This document shows, piece after piece, positions 21,740 to 30,891 of a DNA stretch of 63,072 nt. Origin of the DNA: a virus; IMG/VR virus record IMGVR_UViG_3300044815_000135, positions 1 through 63,072 of that record; one strand, written 5' to 3'. Each line of letters begins with the position of its first letter. Within the stretch, counting starts at the first letter, position 1. Below the pieces are notes generated by a model. It was not told where the DNA came from. It saw only the letters and a program-made list of their open reading frames with translations, and did not search any database. Position numbers and translations under genes: made by a program.

Positions 21740-21970
21740 TCAATTACTTAAGTCTTGCTCCAGCTCTTTTGAGAATTCGGCTACTGCATGGTCGATTCTC
21801 CATTGCTGGGCCTTAGAACTCATATATCCTCGACCAAAGAAGTCTGAGGCAAAAAGTATAAGTGAGGGGGGTATATCGTCAAGATCGCTTCGTTTTTTGA
21901 AAAGCTCTTCAGCTTCTTTTCTCCATTGAACAAAGTCATTAATGGTGGGATGGGGAATTTTATTACTCAT
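21740..21970 (-). CDS. helical hypothetical protein
   Basis: 76 residues, MSNKIPHPTINDFVQWRKEA..., charged and helical. ATGA coupling with the upstream zinc-binding micro-gene. Not recognised. Confidence 0.7.
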   Translation of the reverse strand: MSNKIPHPTINDFVQWRKEAEELFKKRSDLDDIPPSLILFASDFFGRGYMSSKAQQWRIDHAVAEFSKELEQDLSN

Positions 21971-22137
21971 GCGACCTTCTGCTCCTCACTTGTGAGATGG
22001 TAATGTTTACCAAATTTACAAGGATAATATCGCCTTTCTCCCTTATCCTTCCACACCCTACGAGAAAGGGCAATCTTGGCCTCGATTTCTTCTCGAAAAA
22101 TCACTTTCCCAGTGCGTCTGCACTTCAAGGCGCCCAT
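21967..22137 (-). CDS. 56-residue zinc-binding protein
   Basis: MGALKCRRTGKVIFREEIEA... then RYYPCKFGKHYHLTS, the C-x4-H-x-H-L-T-S signature of a small zinc protein repeatedly seen in actinophages. Coupled at both ends (TAATG upstream, ATGA downstream). Confidence 0.7.
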   Translation of the reverse strand: MGALKCRRTGKVIFREEIEAKIALSRRVWKDKGERRYYPCKFGKHYHLTSEEQKVA

Positions 22138-22547
22138 TAGTGTAACTGCTCAATCAGGTAGGCAGTGAAAGCTGCTCTTTGTGTAAGGTTCATTCCGATC
22201 ATCGAGGTTCGAAGAGTACTCACTGCCCGATCAACAGGCGTTGAATGATCCCTGTTTAATTCCTTTTCTCGACGTCGTTTTGTTGCAAGAACTACATCGG
22301 AATGACTTAAAGCCTCCCATTGAGCAACAGCTACTTTGTCATCAAAATAACCAATAATACGAGGAGCATCCTCACCAGAAACCTTAACCATGCTCCCTTC
22401 AGTTTCGGTAATCTCGATAAGAGCTCCAATTTTGGCTGCTGGTATAAGTACTCGCTTATAACTGAAAGTATTTATTCCATTGGTATAAAAGTGTCGAAGA
22501 GTGGGATTACCTCTACGACCAATGTAAGTGATGGTTTTCTTTGTCAT
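22137..22547 (-). CDS. hypothetical protein
   Basis: 136 residues: beta-rich N-terminal half (TITYIGRRGNPTLRHFY), basic linker (KRRREKELNRD), helical C-terminus. Not recognised. Upstream AAGGAGGC gives a strong ribosome-binding site; lies downstream of the polymerase gene. Confidence 0.75.
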   Translation of the reverse strand: MTKKTITYIGRRGNPTLRHFYTNGINTFSYKRVLIPAAKIGALIEITETEGSMVKVSGEDAPRIIGYFDDKVAVAQWEALSHSDVVLATKRRREKELNRDHSTPVDRAVSTLRTSMIGMNLTQRAAFTAYLIEQLH

Positions 22548-22608
22548 TTGTTCGCCTCCTTAGCGATTTGATTGATACCCCCATTTTATCAGCCTAGCAG
22601 GCAAGACC

Positions 22609-25137
22609 CTACTGTCCCTTATACTCAAGTTTGAAGTCATATACCTGTTCGGGGCTTAGCTCAATCTTATCACCCCAATGTTGTCCAACAGATACATCGG
22701 CAACAATTGGAATATCAACCACAGTGCCAAACTTACGAGATACAAGGTCCATATCTTCCATGACATCCTTGATAATGGGTAAGCATCGAAACAACCAGTC
22801 ATCCCTAATCTCATAGTTGATGGCATCATGTACTAATCCAAGACAGTTAGCCGCAGCACCAATTTCTCTGAAACGTCGGTTAATTTCGATCATAGCCAGT
22901 ACAGCCAGGTCAGAAGCAAATCCTTGCACTGGTGAGTTAATGGCCTGACGTTCAGCTTCGGCGCGCACCCCCTGATCGGGTGAATATATATCAGGGAGAT
23001 GACGGATGCGCCCAATCGGACTTTGCACTCGTCCATATTCGTTTACCAGTCGACGCATTTTGGCGTGCCAGGGAAGCAATCTAGGATACAAATCAAAATA
23101 TGCCTTGCGTGCGCCTTGGGCTTCTGACATATTGAAGATAGAACCATAGTTCTCAAATGCGGTAATAATGAACTTACCAGGCCCCATACCATATAGAAAA
23201 CCAAAGTTAACCGGCTTACCTACCTTTTTGCGAATTTCTTTAGTAACTTGAGATTCAGGTAAACCAGTAACGCGCATGGAGGTAGTCATATGAATATCCC
23301 CACCAATAGCATAGATATGCTTCATTGTGGTTTCATTGGCTAGAAGAGCAGCAATCCTTAGCTCAATTTGAGAATAGTCAGATTCTACGAAGGTCCATCC
23401 GGGGGGAGCTCCAAAAAGACCCCTAATGAAAGGGTCCCGGGGGACTTGCTGGAGATTGACACCCCGCATTTTACCCCTAGTACCTGAAATCTTATCTGGG
23501 TCAGATTTGCCTGAACTAAGCCGGCCCGTAACTGTGCCACCGAGCTTGAATGTTGTATGTATCCTATGATCTTCATCGTATAACTCCGCGTATGGTCTAA
23601 AGAAACTGGATAGATGCTTCTGTGCAGTAACTCGCTCAAGCATTCCTTCAACTACCGGGTGCTTATCACGGAGTCCCATGAGAATACCCTCAGCCATGCT
23701 CGGGTCACCAGGCAAACCATCCTGTTTTTGCTTACCTCGTTCAATTATGGGAAGCTCTAGCCAATCAAATAACATCCAACGAGCAAAGATGCTAGCATTG
23801 AAGTTTTCTTTGTAGGGTATACGTTTATCCCCCGACTTCAAATGCTTTACAACTGCAGGCCACCGATCATCTTCGGGTGTGGGAAGTTCTGCAGCATCAC
23901 GGATATTTTGCTCAATACGGGCTAAGTTAGCTTCGGCAATGGGAGTTCGTTCATTGAGTCGTTGTACATCAATCCAAGCTCCTCGGATTTCAGAGTCAAT
24001 TAGGTCTCGTTGAGCAGGCATTGTTAATTTACTAAATACTCTAGCAATTCGAGGTTGAGCCTTTAGTTCTTCAACCAACTGCTGTTTAACCCAGTACATA
24101 TACCAAGTATCAAGAACATTGTAATGTAGGACATCCGCTATGGGGTATGAGTCAAGATTACCAGTATCAATACCCCATGGTTCTACTCCTAGTCGAGACA
24201 TCGCTTGAGGCTTTAGCCCCTTTTGAACATTCTCATTCAATAAGTGGATCGCAAGCATAGTATCAAAGGTAGGATAGAGTTTTACTCCATACCATATTAA
24301 CCACTTACAGTCGAAGCTTGCATTATGAGCAACTACCCTTTTAATCTTGGTACAATGCTTAGCCATGACCTCAAGAATACGTTGCCACATATTACGCCAT
24401 GGTGATTGTACATGAGCGAGGGGAATGGCAAAAACTGCCCGTTTTTTAATACCAAAGCTATCAATGACTACACAAGTGGCAGCAATGGAAATCATTCTAG
24501 AACCTTGCTCAGCCTGATAGTATTCCCCGCCCGCAGTCTCAATATCAACATAGATTTCATCAGTCATATCAAGAATCTTCCAAATCTTCTTGAGTTTTTC
24601 GACTGTGTCACCGACAATGTAATTAGGATCGGGAATACCTTGCTCACGTTCAAGAACCCGATTGGCAAATAGTCTCATATCCGCCATATATCCAGGCTTT
24701 TGCCCAGGATTGCGATTGACTGCTGAAGGAGAAATGGTTGCCATTACTATGGCATCACCATGATCGAAAGGTTTACCTCGATACTTCATAATGCCCGATT
24801 TACCAGCCATTACTTGTAGAGATTCATTACCTAAAGCTAAGATATACTTCGGATTGATTCTTTCAATCTCAGGAAGTAGATACTTAGCAGCATGCTCCTT
24901 GAGTTGCTTAGTGGTTAGAGAAGTATCAAAATCTCGACATTTGATTACTGGAGTAAAGTAAATCTTACTAGGATCAAGACCTAGCTCCTTCAACTCCAGT
25001 TCGAGCGAATCTTGAAATCTGCCAGAAGACTTGCGATTAGTTACTACTACGATTTCTGCATCTTTAGGACCTATAGCATAAGATTCAACATCATGCTCAG
25101 CACAATAGATGCACTGCTCATCAAGTTGAACTACCAT
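22609..25137 (-). CDS. family A DNA polymerase fused to N-terminal uracil-DNA-glycosylase-like domain
   Basis: 842 residues. The first ~170 (CIYCAEHDVE, FTPVIKCRDFDTS, KYILALGNESLQVMAGKSG, TISPSAVNRNPG) look like a family-4/5 UDG fold. A DEDD 3'-5' exonuclease follows, with YVDIETAGGE around 198 and a late YNVLDTWYMY. The polymerase domain has motif A (ESDYSQIELR), motif B (KVGKPVNFGFLYG) and motif C (VHDAINYEI, about 769-777). SPO1-type phage polymerases also carry such a UDG-like domain. This is the phage replicase; whether the UDG part is catalytic is unclear. Confidence 0.9.
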   Translation of the reverse strand: MVVQLDEQCIYCAEHDVESYAIGPKDAEIVVVTNRKSSGRFQDSLELELKELGLDPSKIYFTPVIKCRDFDTSLTTKQLKEHAAKYLLPEIERINPKYILALGNESLQVMAGKSGIMKYRGKPFDHGDAIVMATISPSAVNRNPGQKPGYMADMRLFANRVLEREQGIPDPNYIVGDTVEKLKKIWKILDMTDEIYVDIETAGGEYYQAEQGSRMISIAATCVVIDSFGIKKRAVFAIPLAHVQSPWRNMWQRILEVMAKHCTKIKRVVAHNASFDCKWLIWYGVKLYPTFDTMLAIHLLNENVQKGLKPQAMSRLGVEPWGIDTGNLDSYPIADVLHYNVLDTWYMYWVKQQLVEELKAQPRIARVFSKLTMPAQRDLIDSEIRGAWIDVQRLNERTPIAEANLARIEQNIRDAAELPTPEDDRWPAVVKHLKSGDKRIPYKENFNASIFARWMLFDWLELPIIERGKQKQDGLPGDPSMAEGILMGLRDKHPVVEGMLERVTAQKHLSSFFRPYAELYDEDHRIHTTFKLGGTVTGRLSSGKSDPDKISGTRGKMRGVNLQQVPRDPFIRGLFGAPPGWTFVESDYSQIELRIAALLANETTMKHIYAIGGDIHMTTSMRVTGLPESQVTKEIRKKVGKPVNFGFLYGMGPGKFIITAFENYGSIFNMSEAQGARKAYFDLYPRLLPWHAKMRRLVNEYGRVQSPIGRIRHLPDIYSPDQGVRAEAERQAINSPVQGFASDLAVLAMIEINRRFREIGAAANCLGLVHDAINYEIRDDWLFRCLPIIKDVMEDMDLVSRKFGTVVDIPIVADVSVGQHWGDKIELSPEQVYDFKLEYKGQ

Positions 25138-25149
25138 AAGATAACCCTA

Positions 25150-25584
25150 TCATTTATGAATCGACATCTCAAGAACCTTGATCCCAGCTTTCTCAAGCAG
25201 TTCCACACCCTCAGTGAGTCGATATGGGAAGGTAAAGGTTACTATACTAATACCTGCACTAATTATGGTTCTGGCACAAGCAAGGCAGGGGGCATGAGTT
25301 ACATATAAATCACTACCCTCAAGTGCTGTACCATATCTCGCAGCATAAGCTATTGCGTTTCTCTCAGCATGTTCCGCATTTTCACAACCTCGAGTGCTCT
25401 CAATCATAAGATGATGATGTTCACAATGGGGTAACCCAGTAGGGGCTCCATTATAACCCATGCTAATAATCCGCCCATCTCGGGCAATTACTGCTCCCAC
25501 CTGAAGCCGTTGACAAGTGCCTCGCTTAGCCACAGTGAAAGCCATTTCCATCAGCATCTCACTACGAGAAATTCTTAGTACCAT
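25150..25584 (-). CDS. dcd-like: deoxycytidylate deaminase
   Basis: 144 residues. Zinc-dependent cytidine/dCMP deaminase motifs are intact: HAERNA (HAE at 72-74) and PCLACA (Cys 100 and 103), plus GYNGAPTG and the GCENAEHAE allosteric-type segment. Converts dCMP to dUMP for thymidylate synthesis; the overlapping upstream ThyA-like gene and ThyX at 58 kb fit. No gene symbol is certain. Confidence 0.9.
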   Translation of the reverse strand: MVLRISRSEMLMEMAFTVAKRGTCQRLQVGAVIARDGRIISMGYNGAPTGLPHCEHHHLMIESTRGCENAEHAERNAIAYAARYGTALEGSDLYVTHAPCLACARTIISAGISIVTFTFPYRLTEGVELLEKAGIKVLEMSIHK

Positions 25585-26489
25585 ATTTTACCCTGCGTTT
25601 TCCAGAAATTGATAAGATCTACATCTTGAGCAAATATGTGCATGTTAGCCGTGTGAAAAATTAAATCGCCAACCTCTAAGCCTGGGTCAGTAAATGGTCC
25701 ATCTATGGCAAGATGATAATCTCTTAATTGTTTTACCATCCACTGCGCCAATCGACCTGCCATATATACATCATCTTGAAAATGACGTAGTAAATCAGTA
25801 GAACGCATGAAGTAAGTGATGTTTAACTTGCCATCACGGATTAAGAAGTGATACCCAAGAGTACAAGGAACTCGCTTACCATGAACAGCTCCAGTATCTT
25901 CAGGGAACCATATAGGTAAATAGGCCTGACGAGTTAATGGTGTTTTATTAAGCTGTTTAATAACATCCTGTAAATCACCAACCTCAAATCGAATACCATG
26001 ATGAGGAAAGGTACGAATCAAATCACCAAGTTTAGGCTCTACTTGATTAGCATATTTCGGCCACATTCGCTCAGGGTAGGTGTGACTAAAGGCCTCACCT
26101 TCACTCTTGTGATCGGCATTGGTAGTTTCACCTTTCTTAGCGAATGGCCACCATGCTTCACTAGGTGAGGGATTTAGTGGTTTACCTCCGACCCTCTCAA
26201 GAAAATGATCCTCAGCCCAAGGCACGCGAGCCCCAGTTTGATTAGCAAGTTCTTCTGCAGTTTCAGGTAATGGCATACTAAAAACTACATTGAGTAGCTC
26301 ATGCATTACCATTTCACCCTTAATGCTTTGCCATTCTCCTACATCTACTGGGTCAGCATCTAAAAGTTCATCTCGCATTTGAACAAACATGCGGTGAAAA
26401 CCATCACCTCGAACTATTTGCTTGGGAATTTCAAAATGGTTAATCAAGTCTATCTCCTTAGGGGCTGGGAAGCGATCTAAAATCGCCAA
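25575..26489 (-). CDS. ThyA-fold enzyme: thymidylate synthase or dCMP hydroxymethylase
   Basis: 304 residues. RQAYLPIWFPEDTG, VPCTLGYHF (nucleophile Cys 209), MRSTDLL (phosphate-binding Arg 229) and VGDLIFHTANMHIF near the C-terminus define the thymidylate synthase fold. At the position aligned by eye with E. coli ThyA Asn177 there is Asp (about residue 240, HFQDDVYM), the change that switches the enzyme toward dCMP in T4-type dCMP hydroxymethylases. With ThyX also present, a hydroxymethylase role is attractive. Overlaps the deaminase by ten bases. Confidence 0.75.
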   Translation of the reverse strand: MAILDRFPAPKEIDLINHFEIPKQIVRGDGFHRMFVQMRDELLDADPVDVGEWQSIKGEMVMHELLNVVFSMPLPETAEELANQTGARVPWAEDHFLERVGGKPLNPSPSEAWWPFAKKGETTNADHKSEGEAFSHTYPERMWPKYANQVEPKLGDLIRTFPHHGIRFEVGDLQDVIKQLNKTPLTRQAYLPIWFPEDTGAVHGKRVPCTLGYHFLIRDGKLNITYFMRSTDLLRHFQDDVYMAGRLAQWMVKQLRDYHLAIDGPFTDPGLEVGDLIFHTANMHIFAQDVDLINFWKTQGKIWY

Positions 26490-26507
26490 TACGGGTTACG
26501 CGATCAA

Positions 26508-27551
26508 TTACTCATCGTCTTCATCAGAGTCATCAAAATCGCCTCCAACAAATGGTTCACCATAGCTTCTACTTGCTGGCATACCAATTGGTGATAAATC
26601 AAGGGTACCAACCTTTACTGAGGGAAGCAACTTGTAGAGCTTAAAAAATTCCTTCTCTTCACCCTTTTTTCCTTTGGCAGTATCCTGCTTGTAATAACTA
26701 TAACCCTCGAACTGCTCCGCATATTTCTCCCCATAAACTTCGGTGTGGAATCGTCGAACAATACGTCGGAAGGTATTGTAAGTCATATCACCATAACTGC
26801 GACCAGAGTTATCCTCTTTAATTACCTTTTGTAACCACTTACGCGAAAGTCTAATCGCAGGATGATTAAGAATCTCTCGTTTTTCTTCATTTGACAAAGC
26901 AGTTGAAGGATCTATCAGCAAGCTACGGTAGCGATTTTGTTTTTCTTCCTCAGTATGATTAAGCATATATGCCAAAGATTTGAAGTTATGCCATTGGATT
27001 GCCTGATTAACCCAGACAAACTTCATTTTCTCAACTGGGATCCCTAATTCTTTAGCCAGATATTTCCCTACGACCCAGGCCACACATAAGTCGAGAGCTC
27101 CGATATAGCCGAGATAGCTTGTTCGGGAGTAGAGAGTAATTTGCGGTACAGGGAGGGCTTTATAGCTGAGGTTAAGCATGCAACTTCCCCAGGTTCTGGT
27201 CTGTTTATTGGTATGCCCAGTTGAAGCTCCCCCCCTTGGTTTGACAATCTTAGTTCTGAGGACGGCGATTCCACGGTTACTGGTTCCAATCTTACTAGTA
27301 CACTGACCAATCCAAGCTTCTAATTCATCCGGGTCAAGATACTGACGAACCATCATCGACCATCGAGACTTAGTAAGCCAAGCCGATTTGAAATCAAAGT
27401 TCCAAGCCATAGAATCAGCTTCACCGATGATGTCATGGATCTGCACATCTACTGAAGAAATAATGTCTAGGTCTTCCTCAGATCCATGAATCAGACTATC
27501 TGTGAGCTTATCGTAAAGTTCTGTCATGGTTGAAGCTGTATAGTGCCTCAT
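26508..27551 (-). CDS. possible divergent thymidylate-synthase-superfamily protein
   Basis: 347 residues. WGSCMLNLSYK, then ITLYSRTSYLGYIGALDLCV and VGKYLAKELGI...FVWVNQAIQWH, echo the Cys / Arg-Ser / GDxHxY layout of ThyA-fold enzymes at low similarity; the first ~90 residues and acidic tail (GGDFDDSDEDDE) are unassigned. Its position between the ThyA-like enzyme and the MazG-like gene supports a nucleotide role, but a different fold is quite possible. Confidence 0.55.
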   Translation of the reverse strand: MRHYTASTMTELYDKLTDSLIHGSEEDLDIISSVDVQIHDIIGEADSMAWNFDFKSAWLTKSRWSMMVRQYLDPDELEAWIGQCTSKIGTSNRGIAVLRTKIVKPRGGASTGHTNKQTRTWGSCMLNLSYKALPVPQITLYSRTSYLGYIGALDLCVAWVVGKYLAKELGIPVEKMKFVWVNQAIQWHNFKSLAYMLNHTEEEKQNRYRSLLIDPSTALSNEEKREILNHPAIRLSRKWLQKVIKEDNSGRSYGDMTYNTFRRIVRRFHTEVYGEKYAEQFEGYSYYKQDTAKGKKGEEKEFFKLYKLLPSVKVGTLDLSPIGMPASRSYGEPFVGGDFDDSDEDDE

Positions 27552-27979
27552 ACTGGATATCCATACTTTCGAAGGATAGATGCGCCGTCAGGACCAACCC
27601 AACCCTCAGGTTTAATTACATCAAGAGCACTACCTCGTTTAGAATTAGAGCCGTCAGTAGCTGCTCGTTCCTTACGCATGTTCGCCGCCTGAACATCATC
27701 CCAAAGCTCAGGATGCGGAAAGCCAAGCATATGAGAGGTACCAAGAACCACATATTCGAGGTCAATAAGAGCATCAGCCATCTGGGCGTAATCCCCCTCT
27801 TCCCAGCCCTTGAGAAATTCATCGAGTTCTTCTTGCATGAACTGAAGACGGAACTTGATTAAAGCCGCCATATCAAAACTGCTCTTCGGAAGTTGGTGGT
27901 GACCAGGGTCACTAGTTGCCTCAGGTAAACCAAATTTGGCATGGAAGGCTGCAACATCAGCCCAGTGATTTTCACTCAT
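27548..27979 (-). CDS. MazG/PRA-PH-like NTP pyrophosphohydrolase
   Basis: 143 residues. All-alpha fold with FMQEELDEFLKGWEEGD and ADALIDLEYVVLG (E-E-x2-E and D-x2-D metal motifs, about 49-85), then VQAANMRKERA and DVIKPEGWVGPD, a phage subfamily signature. Such enzymes hydrolyse (d)NTPs, for example dUTP or host alarmone-like nucleotides. ATGA-type overlaps with both neighbours. Confidence 0.85.
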   Translation of the reverse strand: MSENHWADVAAFHAKFGLPEATSDPGHHQLPKSSFDMAALIKFRLQFMQEELDEFLKGWEEGDYAQMADALIDLEYVVLGTSHMLGFPHPELWDDVQAANMRKERAATDGSNSKRGSALDVIKPEGWVGPDGASILRKYGYPV

Positions 27980-28524
27980 GAAGCTAGTTTCTCTTTCATC
28001 TCTCGGTGTACATCATTAAACCAGATTGGCAAACCGTCAATTTGGATACTGTTTTGATAATCCCACACATGAACGGTTGTTCGTGCATGGGTATAGTCAA
28101 GGGAAGCTCGGGCAACATATGCGGAGTAAATCTGTTCGATGTGTGCAAATACTGCAGCATTATCATTATCTCCGAAGAGGTTGGCTTTTATCTGGTCAAG
28201 AGAGGGTAAGCAGTAGATGATAATGGGCTCAATCTCATAGAACCGCTTCATTCGAGGGGCTAACCAAGCTATTTCGCCAAATCCGGGCTGAGGTTCAGAC
28301 CTAAGTATCGGACCGTAAATAGTTTCTGAAATCAAACGGTGTCGATCGAAGATGGTATTCTGGAAACCAGCATCAAGATTAGCATCCACCCATATCCTCA
28401 GGTTAACCAAAGCCGTAGTTTCTTTACTAACTACTCTAGACGCAACTGGAATATCGAAAGCTTCTTGAAAAGCCTTAATCAACGTTGTTTTTCCTGCGCC
28501 ATCAGGTCCTTCGAAGACTAGCAC
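27976..28524 (-). CDS. deoxynucleoside monophosphate kinase (thymidylate-kinase-like)
   Basis: 182 residues from a GTG start (AAAGGG upstream). P-loop GPDGAGKTT at 6-14, a DRHRLISE motif (DRx) near 70 and a LID-like region follow the thymidylate kinase family. It would phosphorylate dTMP or a modified dCMP from the neighbouring ThyA-like enzyme. First gene of the nucleotide operon, directly after promoter 28556-28585. Confidence 0.85.
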   Translation of the reverse strand: MLVFEGPDGAGKTTLIKAFQEAFDIPVASRVVSKETTALVNLRIWVDANLDAGFQNTIFDRHRLISETIYGPILRSEPQPGFGEIAWLAPRMKRFYEIEPIIIYCLPSLDQIKANLFGDNDNAAVFAHIEQIYSAYVARASLDYTHARTTVHVWDYQNSIQIDGLPIWFNDVHREMKEKLAS

Positions 28525-28555
28525 CTAGTATCCCTTTCTATGGATGATTACGAGA

Positions 28556-28585
28556 ACTATATCATTATGTGAACGCGGCTGTCAA
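28556..28585 (-). promoter_or_regulatory. promoter TTGACA-N18-TATAGT
   Basis: -35 at 28580-28585 overlaps the end of the helicase gene; -10 at 28556-28561. Gives the nucleotide-metabolism genes their own transcription start. Confidence 0.7.
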
Positions 28586-30111
28586 TCACCGAGTGATTGC
28601 CCGAGTCTTAGTAATCTTTCTGGACTTTGGATCATTTTTTTACCAATGTCTCCATCCTCCATCAGCGTTTCATACATAAGAAAATCTACAGTACCCGCTG
28701 CGAGGTAGAATTCGTGAAACGTGGGTTTTTCACTAAGGGCAATTCGATCAGAAAATTGGCGGAAATTGACCCAGCTTGATGGGAGACTGTACCATTGCAA
28801 GATGCTCGCTGCACTGAGATCAATAGCCTCACCCGCCGCGGCAGGCTGTCCAATAAAGATAGCGCCGCCTGATACCTTGCTAAACTGCTTAGGTATCGGC
28901 GCACGATCTGTTTGCTTAACTCCACCATGGATAGCAAACGTTGGTACTCCAAGTCGTTTACCGACCTCAATAAGTCGTTGGATATCGGATTTGAATAACG
29001 CACCTATGACCACCTTTTCATCTGCTTCCATAAGATCCTCGAGTCGATCCTCGATTGCTCTTAGCTTTTCTGCACCAATTACTACCAAACGACCACTAGG
29101 ATATTGCAGAGTTGGGGAAGTTTTACTAATACCGGAAGTTATCTGTTGGAGCCTAAGCCTTTGAACAAGTCGTATACTGGCTTCAGTAATCTCCCCAGTA
29201 TGTATCCTAGCAACCATGTCCTCCGCCATTGCGTCATAGAGCTCGGCGGACTCTTCAAGAGGGACGGGAATAATCTGCGGGGTGATGGGCGGTAAGTCAT
29301 AACATTCCTCTCTAGTAATACTGAAGGAGTCAAGGTGAATCTTAGCATGTAAGTTTTTCTCATTACGACTACCTAGCCACTTTGAATACTTATCCATTGG
29401 CAGCCAACGACCATACTTGTGCTTAAACTCATTGAAGTTCATGCCGGCAAATCGACCGGGATTCAAGAATTTCCATTGGCTATAAATATCGAATAGTCTC
29501 TTACTCTTTGTTACTACGGTACCAGTCATGATAATTCGGTAATCCGCAATAGGTCCAAGGGAATGAAGAGCTGTAGCTTTCTTAGCACTAGGAGATTTAA
29601 TACGATGGCTTTCATCAAGAACTATTAACTGAGGTTGCCATTTCTTGATTTTGTTCTTGAGCTCATAACGACCCCCACGGGTGCTCGATCGTAATTTGTT
29701 GCCATGTTGATCAGTAACTACCTTACCACTCTTGCGATCAATACGGTATCGCCCTGGTGTGGAAAAGGCATCATAATTTACTAGAACAATGTCAAGAATA
29801 TCTTTACCATATGTTGGTAGATCTTGTTCTTTTCTTCCCTTACGATCCCAAATTGTAAGTCTATATGGATAAGGCATGTTATCCTTAAGCTGTTCTTTCC
29901 ACACCTCGATTGCCACAACTGGGCCAACTATGACTATCCGGTTAACTCCAAAGAATTGGTGCAGAATGGCACTATAGTCAACTACAACCTTTGTCTTTCC
30001 AGTTCGGGGTTCCATCAGCAAGGCTCCCCCCCAGCCAGTACTGAGAAGTTTCTTGAGAGCTGCTACCTGATGTTTATAGGGACGCTTTTTGAAACGATAC
30101 TTTTGACTCAC
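28582..30111 (-). CDS. SNF2-type DEAD/DEAH helicase
   Basis: 509 residues. YKHQVAALKKLLSTGWGGAL then MEPRTGKTK (Walker A), LIVLDESHRIKSPSAK (motif II, DESH), YRIIMTGTVVTKS (motif III), and a C-terminal helicase lobe with GQPAAAGEAIDLSAASIL and FSDRIAL (motifs V-VI). Phage SNF2-like helicases are thought to remodel replication or recombination intermediates. Confidence 0.9.
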   Translation of the reverse strand: MSQKYRFKKRPYKHQVAALKKLLSTGWGGALLMEPRTGKTKVVVDYSAILHQFFGVNRIVIVGPVVAIEVWKEQLKDNMPYPYRLTIWDRKGRKEQDLPTYGKDILDIVLVNYDAFSTPGRYRIDRKSGKVVTDQHGNKLRSSTRGGRYELKNKIKKWQPQLIVLDESHRIKSPSAKKATALHSLGPIADYRIIMTGTVVTKSKRLFDIYSQWKFLNPGRFAGMNFNEFKHKYGRWLPMDKYSKWLGSRNEKNLHAKIHLDSFSITREECYDLPPITPQIIPVPLEESAELYDAMAEDMVARIHTGEITEASIRLVQRLRLQQITSGISKTSPTLQYPSGRLVVIGAEKLRAIEDRLEDLMEADEKVVIGALFKSDIQRLIEVGKRLGVPTFAIHGGVKQTDRAPIPKQFSKVSGGAIFIGQPAAAGEAIDLSAASILQWYSLPSSWVNFRQFSDRIALSEKPTFHEFYLAAGTVDFLMYETLMEDGDIGKKMIQSPERLLRLGQSLGD

Positions 30112-30488
30112 ATTGGCCCATCTTTGTGGAAATGAATATGTTCGGTAGTATAATTACCATCTCTATCTTGGTAAGCATAACAACCTGGACGTTTGTTTTC
30201 AATGTTCCATTTATCCACTTTTTCATCATCCCAAGTATGAGGAGTTTCAGGAGTTGAATAAGCCATAAGAGTCCAAGTACAAAGTTCACCAATCTCATGT
30301 TCAACCAGGTCAGGTCGGCAGTCACTAAGCCAATGACGTTTACGATTACCCCTCTCATCAAAATCATGTTCATAACCCTCTCGAACATAAGTTCCGCAAA
30401 AATGACATTGATGGGTTGTATCTTCTTTAACCATGTTTGGGCCAGAAATATCCTTCGGCGGGTTCTTCACTCCATCCAAATTTGCCAT
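30108..30488 (-). CDS. zinc-binding hypothetical protein
   Basis: 126 residues. HQCHFCGTYVREGYEHDF, then WLSDCRPDLVEHEIGELC, giving C-x2-C...H...C...H...C; the C-terminus is His/Asp-rich (TEHIHFHKDGPM). Overlaps the upstream glycosylase frame by about 60 bases and the helicase by four. Role unknown. Confidence 0.7.
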   Translation of the reverse strand: MANLDGVKNPPKDISGPNMVKEDTTHQCHFCGTYVREGYEHDFDERGNRKRHWLSDCRPDLVEHEIGELCTWTLMAYSTPETPHTWDDEKVDKWNIENKRPGCYAYQDRDGNYTTEHIHFHKDGPM

Positions 30489-30891
30489 AATGATCGGGAT
30501 CCTTTCTTAATAAGTTAGCTCGGTGGGGGGAGTGGAATTTCTTTAACCCCAGCCATCGAGGATCATCGATAATTTGAAACCCCGGTTGGGCTAATAACAA
30601 GTCAGCAGTTTTTTCTAAACAAGTGTCATTAAAACCTCGTCTAATCCATTCTCCGCACATTGCTTCTTGGTATCTTAAAAGACTATGTTCAAACCCTTTC
30701 CACATTAGGGTAGCGGGATGATTAGCCCAAGGAATAGCCCCCCCCTTGATGTCATTATGACCTTGTAAACGGATAAGAGCATGCATAATTTGCATGATTT
30801 CCACTCGTTGTTTACCAAGTCTTTTATCATCAAGTACTCTCGCACTTGATTCAAAACTCTTATATGGTAGAAATGTTTGAATTAGTCTCAC
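30427..30891 (-). CDS. pyrimidine-dimer DNA glycosylase (T4 endonuclease V-like)
   Basis: 154 residues. MRLIQTFLPYKSFESSARVL then LDDKRLGKQRVEIMQI, HPATLMWKGFE and EWIRRGFNDTC, with the final GYFWPKHG, match the Pyr_excise/endonuclease V family. T4 enzyme catalysis uses the N-terminal residue and Glu23; an acid sits in a comparable place (about 31). Repairs UV lesions, which fits a phage in sunlit habitats. Confidence 0.8.
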   Translation of the reverse strand: MRLIQTFLPYKSFESSARVLDDKRLGKQRVEIMQIMHALIRLQGHNDIKGGAIPWANHPATLMWKGFEHSLLRYQEAMCGEWIRRGFNDTCLEKTADLLLAQPGFQIIDDPRWLGLKKFHSPHRANLLRKDPDHYGKFGWSEEPAEGYFWPKHG

